64,000 nucleotides of DNA, taken from positions 18,002 through 82,001 of the forward strand of contig NZ_CADIJY010000021.1 of assembly GCF_902859735.1 (NCBI RefSeq), in the 5' to 3' direction. Numbering within the stretch: the stretch's first letter is position 1; the number at the start of each line of letters is the position of its first letter. This DNA comes from Achromobacter aegrifaciens (GTDB lineage: Bacteria; Pseudomonadota; Gammaproteobacteria; Burkholderiales; Burkholderiaceae_B). Below the pieces are notes generated by a model. That model worked only from the letters and a program-made list of their open reading frames with translations. It made no database searches and was not told the DNA's origin. This document shows positions 9,272 to 17,908 of this stretch, piece after piece. The translations under genes and the position numbers were made by a program.

Positions 9272-9589
9272 TCAGGCTTCCAGCAGCTTGAGCCCAGCCA
9301 CGCCGCCCACGATCATCGCAATGCACAGCAGGCGCGCGGCAGACGGCGAATCCCCGAACAGCATGATTCCCAGCACGGTAATGCCCACTGACCCGATACC
9401 GGTCCAGATGGCGTAGGCCGTGCCAGCAGGCAGCTGCTTCATGGCCAGCGTCAGCAGGAACACGCTGCCCAGGGCGGCCGCAATGCCGATCACGCTGGGC
9501 CAGAATCGCGTCCAGCCATCCGCATACTTCAAGGCCAGGGCCATCACGATTTCCACCGCGCTCGCGGCGACCAGAATCAACCAGGCCAT
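9272..9589 (-). CDS. Small multidrug resistance (SMR) family efflux protein
   Basis: This 105-residue protein with four membrane helices belongs to the SMR family (EmrE/SugE/Gdx type), which exports quaternary cations or guanidinium in exchange for protons. The membrane-embedded acidic residue is E13 in ASAVEIVMALALKYADG, and the central motif AGTAYAIWTGIGSVG is conserved. The frame extends further upstream, but the ATG at 9589 has a perfect AGGAGG 6 bp before it and begins exactly where the family begins. It is divergent from the HxlR regulator, with inverted half-sites between them, so it is probably controlled by that regulator. Confidence 0.93.
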   Translation of the reverse strand: MAWLILVAASAVEIVMALALKYADGWTRFWPSVIGIAAALGSVFLLTLAMKQLPAGTAYAIWTGIGSVGITVLGIMLFGDSPSAARLLCIAMIVGGVAGLKLLEA

Positions 9590-9632
9590 TGCGGCCTCCT
9601 GCCAGAACCAGGGAACGGCTAGCTTAGAGACT

Positions 9633-9672
9633 ATAGTTACCACAAGACAAGTACGCACCTTTTGGTAACTAT
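9633..9672. promoter_or_regulatory. Inverted half-sites between the SMR gene and the HxlR gene
   Basis: ATAGTTACC at 9633-9641 is repeated as its exact reverse complement GGTAACTAT at 9664-9672, with 22 bp between. The arm centres are 31 bp apart, three helical turns, so a dimeric or tetrameric regulator could bind both on one DNA face. The right arm overlaps the ATG of the HxlR gene (9671). The arrangement suits an HxlR operator controlling both divergent genes. Confidence 0.65.
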
Positions 9673-10066
9673 GAAAAAGCCATCCGCCTCCGTGCCCTCG
9701 GGCGACGTGTTCGACGCTGCCTGCCCGTCGCGCCGAGCGCTGGAACTGATTGCCGGCAAATGGGTGCCGCTGATCCTGCCTGCGCTGGAACATGGCCCCA
9801 TGCGCAACAACGAGCTGCTGCGCAGGCTGGACGGGATTTCACAGAAGGTCATGACCCAGACGCTCAAGGAATTGGAGCGTCACGGCCTGGTGCTGCGCGA
9901 GGACCTGGGCACCGTGCCGCCGCACGTGAACTACCGGCTGAGCGAACTGGGCCAATCCCTCAACGTGGCCCTGATCGCGCTGGACCGCTGGGCCGAGACC
10001 CATCATGCGGCGCTGGACGCGGCCGCGCGCCGCCATGACGCCCGGGCGGCGCGGCGCGTCCGCTAG
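9671..10066 (+). CDS. HxlR-family winged-helix regulator
   Basis: About 131 residues, with the complete HxlR-type winged helix: ACPSRRALELIAGKWVPLIL, then GPMRNNELLRRLDGISQKVM and LKELERHGLVLREDL with the wing PPHVNYRLSELGQSL. HxlR proteins sense electrophiles or small ligands and usually control a divergent gene, here the SMR transporter. A TTG at 9662 would add three residues, but the ATG at 9671 is preferred. No Shine-Dalgarno is visible before either start because an operator arm overlaps it, so the messenger may be leaderless or weakly translated. Its 3' end overlaps the convergent ferritin-like gene by 4 bp. Confidence 0.9.
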   Translation: MKKPSASVPSGDVFDAACPSRRALELIAGKWVPLILPALEHGPMRNNELLRRLDGISQKVMTQTLKELERHGLVLREDLGTVPPHVNYRLSELGQSLNVALIALDRWAETHHAALDAAARRHDARAARRVR

Positions 10067-10623
10067 CGCTTGGCCAGGAAGTCCGACATGTCGTCGGCGT
10101 GCTCTTCCTCCACCGCGAGGATCTCTTCCAGCAGGCGGCGCGTGGTGGTGTCCTGTTCGCCGATGTACTCGATCATCTGGCGGTAGCTGTCGATGGCGAT
10201 GCGCTCGGCGATCAGGTTCTCCTTGATCATGTCCTCCAGCGACGTGCCTTCGACGTACTCGGAATGGCTGCGCTCCAACAGCCCCTTGGGCGACAGGTTG
10301 GGCTCGCCGCCCAGCTGCACGATGCGTTCCGAGAGCCGGTCGGCATGGTCCTGTTCCTGCGTGGCGTGTTCGGCGAATTCGGCGGCCACGGGCTCGGCGT
10401 TCAGCCCGCGGGCCATGAAGTAGTGGCGCTTGTAGCGCAGCACACAGACGATCTCGGTGGCCAGCGCTTCATTCAGCAGCTTCAGCACGGTCTGGCGGTC
10501 GGCGCGATAGGTGTCGGTCACGGCGCCGGACTCGATGTCCTGGCGCGCCTTGGCGCGTATGGCCTTCACGTCCATGTCGAACGGGCGGTTCGCCTGCGCT
10601 TGGGTACGGGTTGCTTGTTCCAT
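10063..10623 (-). CDS. Ferritin-like (bacterioferritin/Dps-type) protein
   Basis: This 186-residue four-helix protein of the ferritin superfamily probably stores iron or detoxifies it. Metal-binding positions of the helices can be seen: LATEIVCVLRYKRHYFMA, HATQEQDHADRLSERI, LIAERIAIDSYRQMI and VEEEHADDM, giving the expected E...ExxH pairs. The frame is open further upstream, but the ATG at 10623 follows an AGAGGAG Shine-Dalgarno and matches the family. It is somewhat longer than E. coli Bfr (158 residues) because of about 30 polar N-terminal residues. Whether it binds haem is not clear. Confidence 0.88.
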   Translation of the reverse strand: MEQATRTQAQANRPFDMDVKAIRAKARQDIESGAVTDTYRADRQTVLKLLNEALATEIVCVLRYKRHYFMARGLNAEPVAAEFAEHATQEQDHADRLSERIVQLGGEPNLSPKGLLERSHSEYVEGTSLEDMIKENLIAERIAIDSYRQMIEYIGEQDTTTRRLLEEILAVEEEHADDMSDFLAKR

Positions 10624-10753
10624 ATCGTGGCTCCTCTTGGTTAAGTGAAAGCACTGCGACACTGGGCTTCCAGTCTCTCCGTACAACCCAGTCTACCGAT
10701 CGTGGCGGAACATGCTGTGTCCAAACATTGCCTGCGCCCCCCAAATTGCCCGG

Positions 10754-10768
10754 CGAAAACGGTTTTCG
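10754..10768. promoter_or_regulatory. 15-bp palindrome in the divergent gap before the LOG-family gene
   Basis: CGAAAACGGTTTTCG is a perfect 7-1-7 inverted repeat, lying 76 bp before the LOG-family start and 131 bp from the divergent ferritin-like gene. It is a candidate operator. The gap (10624-10843) holds no gene. Confidence 0.35.
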
Positions 10769-10843
10769 ATCCTTGCGTAAACTATGGGCTTCCCGAAAAC
10801 CCGTGACGCAATCTGTAACGGGATGGGCATCACCCGAAGATCT

Positions 10844-11431
10844 ATGACTTTGAAGAACATTTGCGTGTATTGCGGCTCGAACCCGGGCGCCCGGCCGGAT
10901 TACATCGAGCAGGCCCGCGTGCTGGCCCGCGAACTGGTGCGGCGCGATCTGGGGCTGGTGTATGGCGGCTCGGTCGTGGGCATCATGGGCGTGGTCGCCA
11001 ATGAGGTGCTGGCCGCCGGCGGCCGCGTGATCGGCGTGATCCCCGAACTGCTGATGAAGAAGGAGCAGGCGCACCGCGGCCTGACCGAGCTGCACCTGGT
11101 GCAGAACATGCACGAGCGCAAGGCCATGATGATGGAGAAGGCCGACGGCTTCATCGCGCTGCCCGGCGGCGCGGGCACGCTCGAAGAGTTCTTCGAGGTC
11201 TGGACCTGGGCGCAGCTGAACATGCACCAGAAGCCCTGCGGCCTGTTGAACATTGCCGGCTACTACGACGCGCTGGTCCAGTTCGTGGACCATGCGGTCG
11301 AGGAAGAATTCATCCGCCCCCAGCATCGCGACATGCTGGTGGTGGAAGAGGACCCTGCTTTGCTGCTGGACCGCTACGCCATGTACGAACCGCCCAATGT
11401 CTCGAAGTGGTTCGAACAGATCAAGGCCTGA
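10844..11431 (+). CDS. LOG-family (TIGR00730) nucleotide phosphoribohydrolase
   Basis: This 195-residue Rossmann-fold protein belongs to the LOG/lysine decarboxylase-like family. Members cleave nucleoside 5'-monophosphates, including cytokinin ribotides, to base and ribose 5-phosphate. The family motif PGGAGTLEEFFEVWTW and the N-terminal ICVYCGSNPGARPDY and GLVYGGSVVGIMG segments are present. The longer frame begins at 10784, but the ATG at 10844 matches the family start. The next gene (SnoaL-like) begins 37 bp downstream. The physiological substrate is not evident. Confidence 0.92.
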   Translation: MTLKNICVYCGSNPGARPDYIEQARVLARELVRRDLGLVYGGSVVGIMGVVANEVLAAGGRVIGVIPELLMKKEQAHRGLTELHLVQNMHERKAMMMEKADGFIALPGGAGTLEEFFEVWTWAQLNMHQKPCGLLNIAGYYDALVQFVDHAVEEEFIRPQHRDMLVVEEDPALLLDRYAMYEPPNVSKWFEQIKA

Positions 11432-11468
11432 GGCCATCCATCCACCCGACCACAACGGAAGCCCCGCA

Positions 11469-12035
11469 ATGCCCACCCATGCGTTGACTCCCGCCAGCAC
11501 CGAGTCCGTCCTGCGCGACTACTTTCATGCCAAGGACGAGAACCGCCCGCACTACATGGCGCGCGCGTTCGCACCGGACGCCGTGCTGAAGATGGCCTTG
11601 CGCACGCAGGCCATCGCCTTCCCGCCCGAGTCGCACGGCCTGGCCGCCATCACCGATACGCTGGTGCGCAAGTTCGGCCAGACCTACGACAACGTCTACA
11701 CGTTCTATCTGGCGCGACCCGAGACCGGGGCGCGCCTGCCCGCCTACCAGTGCGACTGGATCGTGGGCATGACGGAAAAGGCCACGGGCAACGTCCGGGT
11801 GGGCTGTGGCCGCTATGACTGGGAATTCCAGCCCGAGCCCTATCGCGCGAGCAACCTCGTCATCACCATCGAAACCATGGTGACGCTGCCCGCGCACGAC
11901 ACCGAAGCCGTGTTCGGCTGGCTGCTGGGTCTGGACTATCCCTGGACCAGCGCCGCCCGCGTCGTGGCCGGCGCGCCGCCGCTCGAGGGCCTGGCTCCCG
12001 TCGTGCACTATCTGCTGCATCCGAACGGCGCCTAG
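11469..12035 (+). CDS. NTF2/SnoaL-like fold protein
   Basis: The 188-residue product looks like a member of the NTF2-like/SnoaL-like superfamily: STESVLRDYFHAKDENRPHY opens as the family's first helix, followed by a mixed alpha/beta stretch and YDNVYTFYLARPE. No catalytic residues can be assigned, as the fold is used by isomerases, hydrolases and binding proteins. The true start is the ATG at 11469, because the upstream part of the open frame overlaps the LOG gene out of frame. Function unknown; it is probably co-transcribed with the LOG and HAD genes. Confidence 0.78.
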   Translation: MPTHALTPASTESVLRDYFHAKDENRPHYMARAFAPDAVLKMALRTQAIAFPPESHGLAAITDTLVRKFGQTYDNVYTFYLARPETGARLPAYQCDWIVGMTEKATGNVRVGCGRYDWEFQPEPYRASNLVITIETMVTLPAHDTEAVFGWLLGLDYPWTSAARVVAGAPPLEGLAPVVHYLLHPNGA

Positions 12036-12084
12036 GGCCGGCACAAGACTATTTTCAGCATCAACAGGCTCAGAGACCCGCGAC

Positions 12085-12711
12085 TTGAAATACGACATCG
12101 CCGCTTTTGATTTTGATGGAACCCTGGCGGACACCATGCCATGGTTCAACTCCATCCTGAATACGGTGGCCGACAAATATGGCTTCCGCAAGATCGACGC
12201 CTCCGAACGCGACCAGCTGCGCCATCGCGATGCCGCCGAGATCCTCAAGTTTCTGGGCATCCCGCTGTGGAAGCTGCCCGCCATCATGGCCCACGTGCGC
12301 ACGCTGATGCAGGAAATCGACCCCAGCGTGCACCTGTTCGACGGCATTCCCGACGCGCTGGCGCGCCTGAAGGCGGGCGGGCTGCGGCTGGCGGTGGTCA
12401 GCTCCAACTCCATCGAGAACGTGCAGCGCGTGCTGGGCGCTGAAACCGCCGCCCTGTTCGACGACTACGAATGCGGCACCGACCTGTTCGGCAAGTCCGC
12501 CAAGATCGACCGCCTGCTCAAGCAGCATGGCACCGCCCCCGAGCGCTTCCTGCTGGTGGGCGACGAAATGCGCGACATCGACGCCGCCCGCAAGGCCGGC
12601 GTGCGTATCGGTTCCGTCGCCTGGGGCTATAACCATGTCGAGGCCCTGCGCGAACGCGGCCCCGACGAGCTGTTCCTGACCGTTGCCGACCTGCCAGCCG
12701 CGCTGGCCTGA
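12085..12711 (+). CDS. HAD-family phosphatase (phosphoglycolate phosphatase-like)
   Basis: This 208-residue haloacid dehalogenase-type hydrolase has motif I DFDGTLADTM near the N-terminus (catalytic Asp pair), motif II VVSSNS, a lysine in FGKSAKIDRLL and motif III GDEMRDIDAARKAG. The cap region resembles the phosphoglycolate phosphatase/Gph group. The start is a TTG at 12085 (LKYDIAAFDFDG); no ATG lies between it and motif I. It ends 17 bp before the PPOX-type gene, so the two are probably co-transcribed. The substrate is not determined by sequence. Confidence 0.88.
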   Translation: MKYDIAAFDFDGTLADTMPWFNSILNTVADKYGFRKIDASERDQLRHRDAAEILKFLGIPLWKLPAIMAHVRTLMQEIDPSVHLFDGIPDALARLKAGGLRLAVVSSNSIENVQRVLGAETAALFDDYECGTDLFGKSAKIDRLLKQHGTAPERFLLVGDEMRDIDAARKAGVRIGSVAWGYNHVEALRERGPDELFLTVADLPAALA

Positions 12712-12728
12712 ACCTGGAACCCGCAGCC

Positions 12729-13355
12729 ATGCATATCGATCCCGCCCATCTGGTCACCGACGCAAACGCCCTGCAGGCGCTGTATGGCGCGTCCGGCGAA
12801 GCCTCCATCAAGAAGGAGGTGGATCATGTGCATCCGCACTACCGCGCCTTCATCGAAGCGGCGCCTTTCGCGGTGCTGGCCACTGCGGGCCCCGATGGCC
12901 TGGACGCTTCGCCGCGCGGCGATCCCGCCGGCTTCGTGGTGGTAGAGGACGACAAGACGCTGCTGCTGCCGGACCGCCGCGGCAACAACCGCATCGACAG
13001 CCTGCGCAACATCCTGGCCGATCCTCGGGTCGCGCTGCTGTTTCTGGTGCCGGGCGTGGGCGAGACCCTGCGGGTCAACGGCGCGGCGCGCATCAGCGTG
13101 GACCCGGCGCTGCTGGCGCGCTTCGAGATGGACGGCAAGCTCCCGCGCTCGGTGCTGGTCGTGGACGTGCACACCGTGTACTTCCAGTGTTCGCGCGCCT
13201 TGCTGCGCTCCAAGCTATGGGATCCGGCGACACAGGTGCCGCGCACCGCGCTGCCCAGCGTGGGCCGCATCCTGTCGGACCTGACGGCGGGCACCTTCGA
13301 CGGCGTCACCTACGACCGCGAATTGCCTGCCCGCGTGGCCAGCACCTTGTATTGA
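12729..13355 (+). CDS. FMN-dependent PPOX-type flavoprotein (pyridoxamine 5'-phosphate oxidase family)
   Basis: This 208-residue protein has the split beta-barrel of the pyridoxamine phosphate oxidase superfamily. Recognisable parts are FAVLATAGPDGLDASPRGDP, then DKTLLLPDRRGNNRIDSL and LLFLVPGVGETLRVNGAARI, the order seen in the MSMEG_1061-like FMN flavoproteins. It is not PdxH: the pyridoxal phosphate-binding C-terminus is missing, so it more likely reduces or oxidises some other small molecule or only binds FMN. It is the last gene of the plus-strand run and converges on fmt. Confidence 0.85.
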   Translation: MHIDPAHLVTDANALQALYGASGEASIKKEVDHVHPHYRAFIEAAPFAVLATAGPDGLDASPRGDPAGFVVVEDDKTLLLPDRRGNNRIDSLRNILADPRVALLFLVPGVGETLRVNGAARISVDPALLARFEMDGKLPRSVLVVDVHTVYFQCSRALLRSKLWDPATQVPRTALPSVGRILSDLTAGTFDGVTYDRELPARVASTLY

Positions 13356-13389
13356 AGAAAGATCCCGGGGCCGCCAGGCCCCGGCGGGT

Positions 13390-14331
13390 TCAGGCCGGCT
13401 GCCAGCCGCGCGCGAACACGTCCACGGGCTGGCGCTTGCCGCCCGCTTTCTGCAGTTCCAACAGACGCAGCACGCCGTTGCCGGTGGCGATGTCGATGCC
13501 CGTGGCATCGGCGCGCAGCACGCTGCCTGGCGCAGCCGTCGTGGCCTGGTCCAGCGCCTGCGCGCGCCACACCTTCACCGGATCTGCCAGGCCGGGCAGG
13601 CGGATGCTGGCGCCCGGCACGGGATTGAAGGCGCGCACGCGGCGCGCCAGCAGTGCGGCTGGCTGCGAGCAATCCAGCGCACCTTCGGCCTTGTCTAGCT
13701 TGGCGGCGTAGGTCACGCCGGCCTCGGGCTGCTTGCGCGGCGTCAGTCCGCCTTGAGCCAGCGCGTCCAACGCCGCAACGATCGCCTCCCCGCCCGCCAG
13801 CGCCAACGCATCGTGCAGTTCGGCCGCCGTGGTGTCGCCGCCGATGGGCACGCTGCGTTCCAGCAGCATGTCACCCGTATCCAGGCCCTGATCCATTTGC
13901 ATGATGGTCACGCCGGTCTGCGCGTCGCCGGCTTCGATGGCGCGCTGGATGGGCGCGGCGCCGCGCCAGCGCGGCAGCAGGCTGGCATGGATGTTCAGGC
14001 AGCCCAGGCGCGGCAGGTCCAGCACCCACTGCGGCAGGATCAGGCCATAGGCCGCCACCACCATCACGTCGGGCGCCACACGCTCAAGCAGGGCCCGGGC
14101 CTCGCCGGCCTCTTCGGGATAGCGGCCGTCCAGGCGCAGGCTGCGCGGCTGGGCGACCTCGATGCCGGCGTCCAGCGCCGCCTGCTTCACGGGGCTGGGC
14201 GTCAGCTTCAGCCCGCGCCCGGCCGGGCGGTCGGGCTGGGTCATGACCAGCGGGATCTCGTGGCCTGCGGCGCGCAGGGCGTCAAAGGCGATACGGGCGA
14301 ATTCCGGCGTGCCGGCAAAGACTAGGCGCAT
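13390..14331 (-). CDS. fmt: Methionyl-tRNA formyltransferase
   Basis: The 313-residue enzyme formylates initiator Met-tRNA with 10-formyltetrahydrofolate. Motifs are [17 protein letters not shown] at the N-terminus, the catalytic region [20 protein letters not shown] with the Asn-His pair, and the distal [15 protein letters not shown]-terminal OB-like domain binds tRNA. The ATG at 14331 (MRLVFAG) is chosen over a longer frame. It is downstream of def on the same strand; the pair supplies formyl-methionine addition and removal. Confidence 0.97.
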   Translation of the reverse strand: MRLVFAGTPEFARIAFDALRAAGHEIPLVMTQPDRPAGRGLKLTPSPVKQAALDAGIEVAQPRSLRLDGRYPEEAGEARALLERVAPDVMVVAAYGLILPQWVLDLPRLGCLNIHASLLPRWRGAAPIQRAIEAGDAQTGVTIMQMDQGLDTGDMLLERSVPIGGDTTAAELHDALALAGGEAIVAALDALAQGGLTPRKQPEAGVTYAAKLDKAEGALDCSQPAALLARRVRAFNPVPGASIRLPGLADPVKVWRAQALDQATTAAPGSVLRADATGIDIATGNGVLRLLELQKAGGKRQPVDVFARGWQPA

Positions 14332-14399
14332 GGGACGAGAAAAGAAGAATGAAATGGAACGGACGTTCAAAGAATCGCGTTGCCCGCAGCCAGGAGGCC

Positions 14400-14506
14400 T
14401 GGCCGATCCGGGGCGCCGCGGATCCGGCTTTGCCGGTTCGCCTGCGCCACCCCTTGGACGGCGGCCCGCCTGAGGGGGCCCGCGCAGCGGGTAGGGGGTG
14501 AGCCCC
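14400..14506. repeat. GC-rich REP-like intergenic element between def and fmt
   Basis: The def-fmt gap holds a very GC-rich stretch with small perfect hairpins: CCGGC-TTT-GCCGG at 14424-14436 and CCCGC-GCA-GCGGG at 14479-14491, flanked by CACCCCTTGGACG and AGGGGGTGAGCCCC. Short GC-rich dyads of this look are scattered repeats in Burkholderiales intergenic DNA. It could stabilise or end the def transcript; there is no U-tract. Whether it recurs in the genome cannot be tested from one window. Confidence 0.4.
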
Positions 14507-15019
14507 TTACGCTCGCAACGCTTCGCGCTCGGCCTTCTTGAGCCTGGTCTTGATGCGGTTCTGCTTCAGGCTGGACAGGTATTCCACGAACACCTTGCCT
14601 TCCAGATGGTCAAGCTCGTGCTGCACGCACACGGCCAGCAGGCCGTCGGCCTCGAACTCGAAGGGCTTGCCGTCGATATCCAGCGCCTTGCAACGGATGC
14701 GGGAGGCCCGCTCGACGTCGTCATAGACGCCGGGCACGGACAGGCAACCCTCTTCGTAGATCTTGTAGTCGTCGCTGCGCCAGGTGATCTCGGGATTGAT
14801 CAGCACCAGCAGCTGGTTGCTTTCCTCGGACACGTCGATCACGACGACGCGCTCATGCACGTCGACCTGGGTCGCGGCCAAGCCTACGCCCGGCGCGTCG
14901 TACATGGTTTCGGCCATGTCGCGCACCAGTTGGCGGATGCGGTCGTCGACCTCGGCGACCGGCTTGGCCTTTTTGTGCAGGCGCGGGTCCGGGTAGCGAA
15001 GAATAGGAAGTAAAGCCAT
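14507..15019 (-). CDS. def: Peptide deformylase
   Basis: The 170-residue metalloenzyme removes the formyl group from nascent proteins. All three family motifs are intact: [16 protein letters not shown] with its metal-binding Cys, and QHELDHLEG with the two metal-binding His and catalytic Glu. The N-terminus [20 protein letters not shown] is standard. It lies upstream of fmt and divergent from dprA, the arrangement known from many proteobacteria. Confidence 0.97.
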   Translation of the reverse strand: MALLPILRYPDPRLHKKAKPVAEVDDRIRQLVRDMAETMYDAPGVGLAATQVDVHERVVVIDVSEESNQLLVLINPEITWRSDDYKIYEEGCLSVPGVYDDVERASRIRCKALDIDGKPFEFEADGLLAVCVQHELDHLEGKVFVEYLSSLKQNRIKTRLKKAEREALRA

Positions 15020-15235
15020 TGCGGGGGAAATGCCAGTAGTCAGGTTTACATAAGAGTTTAATTCATTAGACTCTTGATTTCTAATAGTTTTCGGCTAATC
15101 CCGGGATTGGCCGGATTGCCATGTCCGCGGCGTTTCCTGGCCGCTCCGCGCCGCAAATCAATCCGCCTCGGGCCCGCGGTCCAGCGCCCCGCATGCGACA
15201 CTCTCGCACCACCGACGCCCTTACGCGCCCGCACG

Positions 15236-16348
15236 ATGCCGCTTACGCAATCCCCTTCCGAACTGGCCGCCTGGCTGCGCCTGTCCCTGGAACCGAACAT
15301 AGGCTCCGCCACCGCCTGCACCCTGCTCGGCGCGCTCGGCCTGCCCGAACAGATCTACGCCCAGCGCGCCACCGCCTTGTCGCGCCATCTGCCCGAGGCG
15401 CTGGCGCGGCAACTGGCCGCCCCAATGCCGCCAGAAATGGCAGCGCAGGTCGAAAGCGCGCTGGAATGGGTAGCCGCGCCCGGCCGGCACATCCTGACGC
15501 TGGCCGATCCGACTTATCCGCAAAGCCTGCTGACCATCGCCGACCCGCCCATCCTGCTGTATGTCGCAGGCGACCCCGCTTTCCTGCAGGGGCCGTCGCT
15601 GGCCGTGGTGGGCGCGCGCAACGCCACGCCCGGCGGCCAGGAGAACGCCCGCGCCTTTGCGCGGCATCTGGCTGGGCATGGCTGGCGCGTCATCAGCGGG
15701 CTGGCGCTGGGCATCGACGGCGCCGCCCATGAAGGCGCGCTGGACGCCGGCCCCGATGGCGCCGGCACCGTGGCCGTCATGGGCACCGGCATAGACCGCA
15801 TCTACCCCGCCAAGCATCGCGACCTGGCGCACCGCATCGCGGCGCACGGCGCACTGGTGTCGGAACTGCCACTGGGCACGGGCGCGCTGCCGCAGCACTT
15901 CCCCAAGCGCAACCGCATCGTGGCCGGGCTGGCACGCGGGGTGCTGGTAGTGGAAGCCGCCCGCCAGAGCGGATCGCTGATCACGGCCAGGCTGGCGGCT
16001 GAAGGCGGGCGCGAGGTCTTCGCCATTCCCGGATCCATCCATTCACCGCTTTCGCGCGGCTGCCATGCGCTGATCCGCCAGGGCGCCAAGCTCGTGGAGA
16101 CCGCCCGCGACATCACCGACGAATTGGGCGGCGACCCCACGCCGGCCGTGCGCGCCCAGCCTGCCGCCGCGGAGGCCTTGCCTGACCACCCGGTGCTGGA
16201 CGCGCTGGGCTACGATCCGCTGCACCTGGATGCGATCCAGGCCCGCAGTGGAATGGACACCGCCGACCTGCAGACGCAACTGGTGCAACTGGAGCTGCAA
16301 GGCCGCGTCGTCCAGCTGGACGACGGCCGTTACCAACGCATGAAATAG
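15236..16348 (+). CDS. dprA: DNA-processing protein DprA
   Basis: The 370-residue protein loads RecA onto incoming single-stranded DNA during natural transformation. It has an N-terminal SAM-like region, the Rossmann-like DNA-binding core (SLAVVGARNATPGG, ISGLALGIDGAAHEGAL, GTGIDRIYPAKH, FPKRNRIVAGL) and a C-terminal winged helix (LDAIQARSGMDTADLQTQLVQL). The ATG at 15236 is preferred over a longer frame from 15074 whose extra 54 residues lack homology-like character. The divergent gap to def (216 bp) is AT-rich near 15050-15085 and should hold both promoters. Confidence 0.95.
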   Translation: MPLTQSPSELAAWLRLSLEPNIGSATACTLLGALGLPEQIYAQRATALSRHLPEALARQLAAPMPPEMAAQVESALEWVAAPGRHILTLADPTYPQSLLTIADPPILLYVAGDPAFLQGPSLAVVGARNATPGGQENARAFARHLAGHGWRVISGLALGIDGAAHEGALDAGPDGAGTVAVMGTGIDRIYPAKHRDLAHRIAAHGALVSELPLGTGALPQHFPKRNRIVAGLARGVLVVEAARQSGSLITARLAAEGGREVFAIPGSIHSPLSRGCHALIRQGAKLVETARDITDELGGDPTPAVRAQPAAAEALPDHPVLDALGYDPLHLDAIQARSGMDTADLQTQLVQLELQGRVVQLDDGRYQRMK

Positions 16349-16460
16349 GGTTGTTCCCCCTGGACCTCCCTGCAAAACAGGGTCGGCGCTATGGCGCTAA
16401 TATTGAGCAGATAGCGCCGCCCTGCCGCGCCGCCTACCCCATCCCGAGACAGGAATAGAC

Positions 16461-17369
16461 ATGGCTTTGCCCTCCCGCGTGAAGATCGTCGAGGTGTCGC
16501 CCCGCGATGGCCTGCAGAACGAAAAGGAATTCGTGCCCACCGACATCAAGGTGGAACTGGTCAACCGCTTATCCGCCGCAGGCTTCCCCAACGTGGAGGC
16601 CGCCTCGTTCGTGTCGCCCAAATGGGTGCCGCAAATGGCCGACGGCGCGGAAGTCATGGCCCGCATCGAGCGCCGTCCCGGCACCATCTATTCCGTGCTG
16701 ACGCCCAACATGAAGGGCTTCGAGGGTGCGCTGGCCGCCGGCGCCGACGAAATCGTAATCTTCGGCGCGGCCAGCGAAGCCTTCTCGCAGAAGAACATCA
16801 ACTGTTCCATCGCCGAATCGATCGCGCGCTTCGAGCCCGTGGTGCAGGCCGCGCGCGCCGCCGGCATCCGCGTGCGCGGCAGTATCAGCTGCGCGCTGGG
16901 CTGTCCCTATCAGGGCGAAGTACCGGTGGAAGCGGTGGTGGACGTGGCGCAGCGCTACCTGGCAATGCAGGTCGACGAGATCGACGTGGCCGACACCATA
17001 GGCGTGGGCACGCCTCGGCGCGTGCGCGAAGTGATGACCGCGGTGACGCGCGTGGCCGACCCGGCCCGCATCTCCGGCCACTTCCATGACACCTACGGGC
17101 AGGCGTTGGCCAACATCCTGGCGGCGCTGGAAACCGGCATCTCGATTTTCCACACGTCGGTGGCCGGCCTGGGCGGCTGCCCCTACGCCAAGGGCGCCAC
17201 CGGCAACGTCGCCACCGAAGACGTGCTGTACATGCTGCGCGGACTGGACATCGACACCGGCGTGGATTTCGACGCCGTGGTCGATATCGGCCAGTGGATG
17301 TCGGCCCACCTGAACCGCAAGGGCTCGAGCCGCGCCGGCAACGCCATCGCCGCCAAACGGGCGGCATGA
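16461..17369 (+). CDS. Hydroxymethylglutaryl-CoA lyase
   Basis: The 302-residue TIM-barrel enzyme cleaves 3-hydroxy-3-methylglutaryl-CoA to acetyl-CoA and acetoacetate in leucine catabolism. The DRE-TIM family motif is VEVSPRDGLQNE, the metal-binding histidines are in SGHFHDTYG, and the catalytic cysteine loop is AGLGGCPYAKGATGN. Length is standard. The stop overlaps the next start as ATGA. The other leucine-degradation genes (liu/ivd cluster) are not nearby, so it may serve a related HMG-CoA-like substrate. Confidence 0.93.
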   Translation: MALPSRVKIVEVSPRDGLQNEKEFVPTDIKVELVNRLSAAGFPNVEAASFVSPKWVPQMADGAEVMARIERRPGTIYSVLTPNMKGFEGALAAGADEIVIFGAASEAFSQKNINCSIAESIARFEPVVQAARAAGIRVRGSISCALGCPYQGEVPVEAVVDVAQRYLAMQVDEIDVADTIGVGTPRRVREVMTAVTRVADPARISGHFHDTYGQALANILAALETGISIFHTSVAGLGGCPYAKGATGNVATEDVLYMLRGLDIDTGVDFDAVVDIGQWMSAHLNRKGSSRAGNAIAAKRAA

Positions 17370-17851
17370 CGGATCGCATGAATACTCCGGCCAGCACGCC
17401 CTCCGCCGAGGAGCACGCGGCGCTGCTGCGGACCATCGGTCCCCTGCCCTTGTCCGGCCAGGCCTGGCCCGACTGGGTCCGCATCCTGACCTGGGTCATC
17501 CTGGCAGTGCTGGGCGTGCAGGTGGTCACCACCGCCATCCGCGCGCCCTCGCAGCCCTTCGACACTTTGCTGGCCGTCGTGGTGGGACTGTGCTTCCTGG
17601 GGCTGCTGTTCGTTTCCTGGCACATGCAGACATCCATCACCACCATCGATGAACGCGGCCTGCGCCAGACCTGGTTCACGCGCCGCGAAGTCGCCTGGGA
17701 AGACGTGCGCTACGCGCGCTTCGTGCCGATGCTGTTTTCCAAGCGGCTGGTGGTGTTCACGCACCGCGGCCGGCCGATGATCTTCCAGGGCGGCACGCGC
17801 GAATTGCGCGCCGCGTTCGTGAAGATCGCGGAGTTGTACCGGCGCGGATAA
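17366..17851 (+). CDS. Small membrane protein with a PH-like domain
   Basis: This 161-residue protein has two adjacent membrane helices (about residues 35-55 and 62-80, e.g. LAVVVGLCFLGLLFVSW) and then a soluble stretch TTIDERGLRQTWFTRREVAW followed by ARFVPMLFSKRLVVFTHRG. That pattern resembles bacterial PH-domain (DUF304-type) membrane proteins. The ATG at 17366 overlaps the HMG-CoA lyase stop, indicating translational coupling; an internal ATG at 17378 is a possible alternative. Function unknown. Confidence 0.75.
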   Translation: MTDRMNTPASTPSAEEHAALLRTIGPLPLSGQAWPDWVRILTWVILAVLGVQVVTTAIRAPSQPFDTLLAVVVGLCFLGLLFVSWHMQTSITTIDERGLRQTWFTRREVAWEDVRYARFVPMLFSKRLVVFTHRGRPMIFQGGTRELRAAFVKIAELYRRG

Positions 17852-17908
17852 AGCCATCGGGCTTCGCGCACGGGCAATCGAGTACCCAACGCGCGAAACC
17901 CGCCGTCA

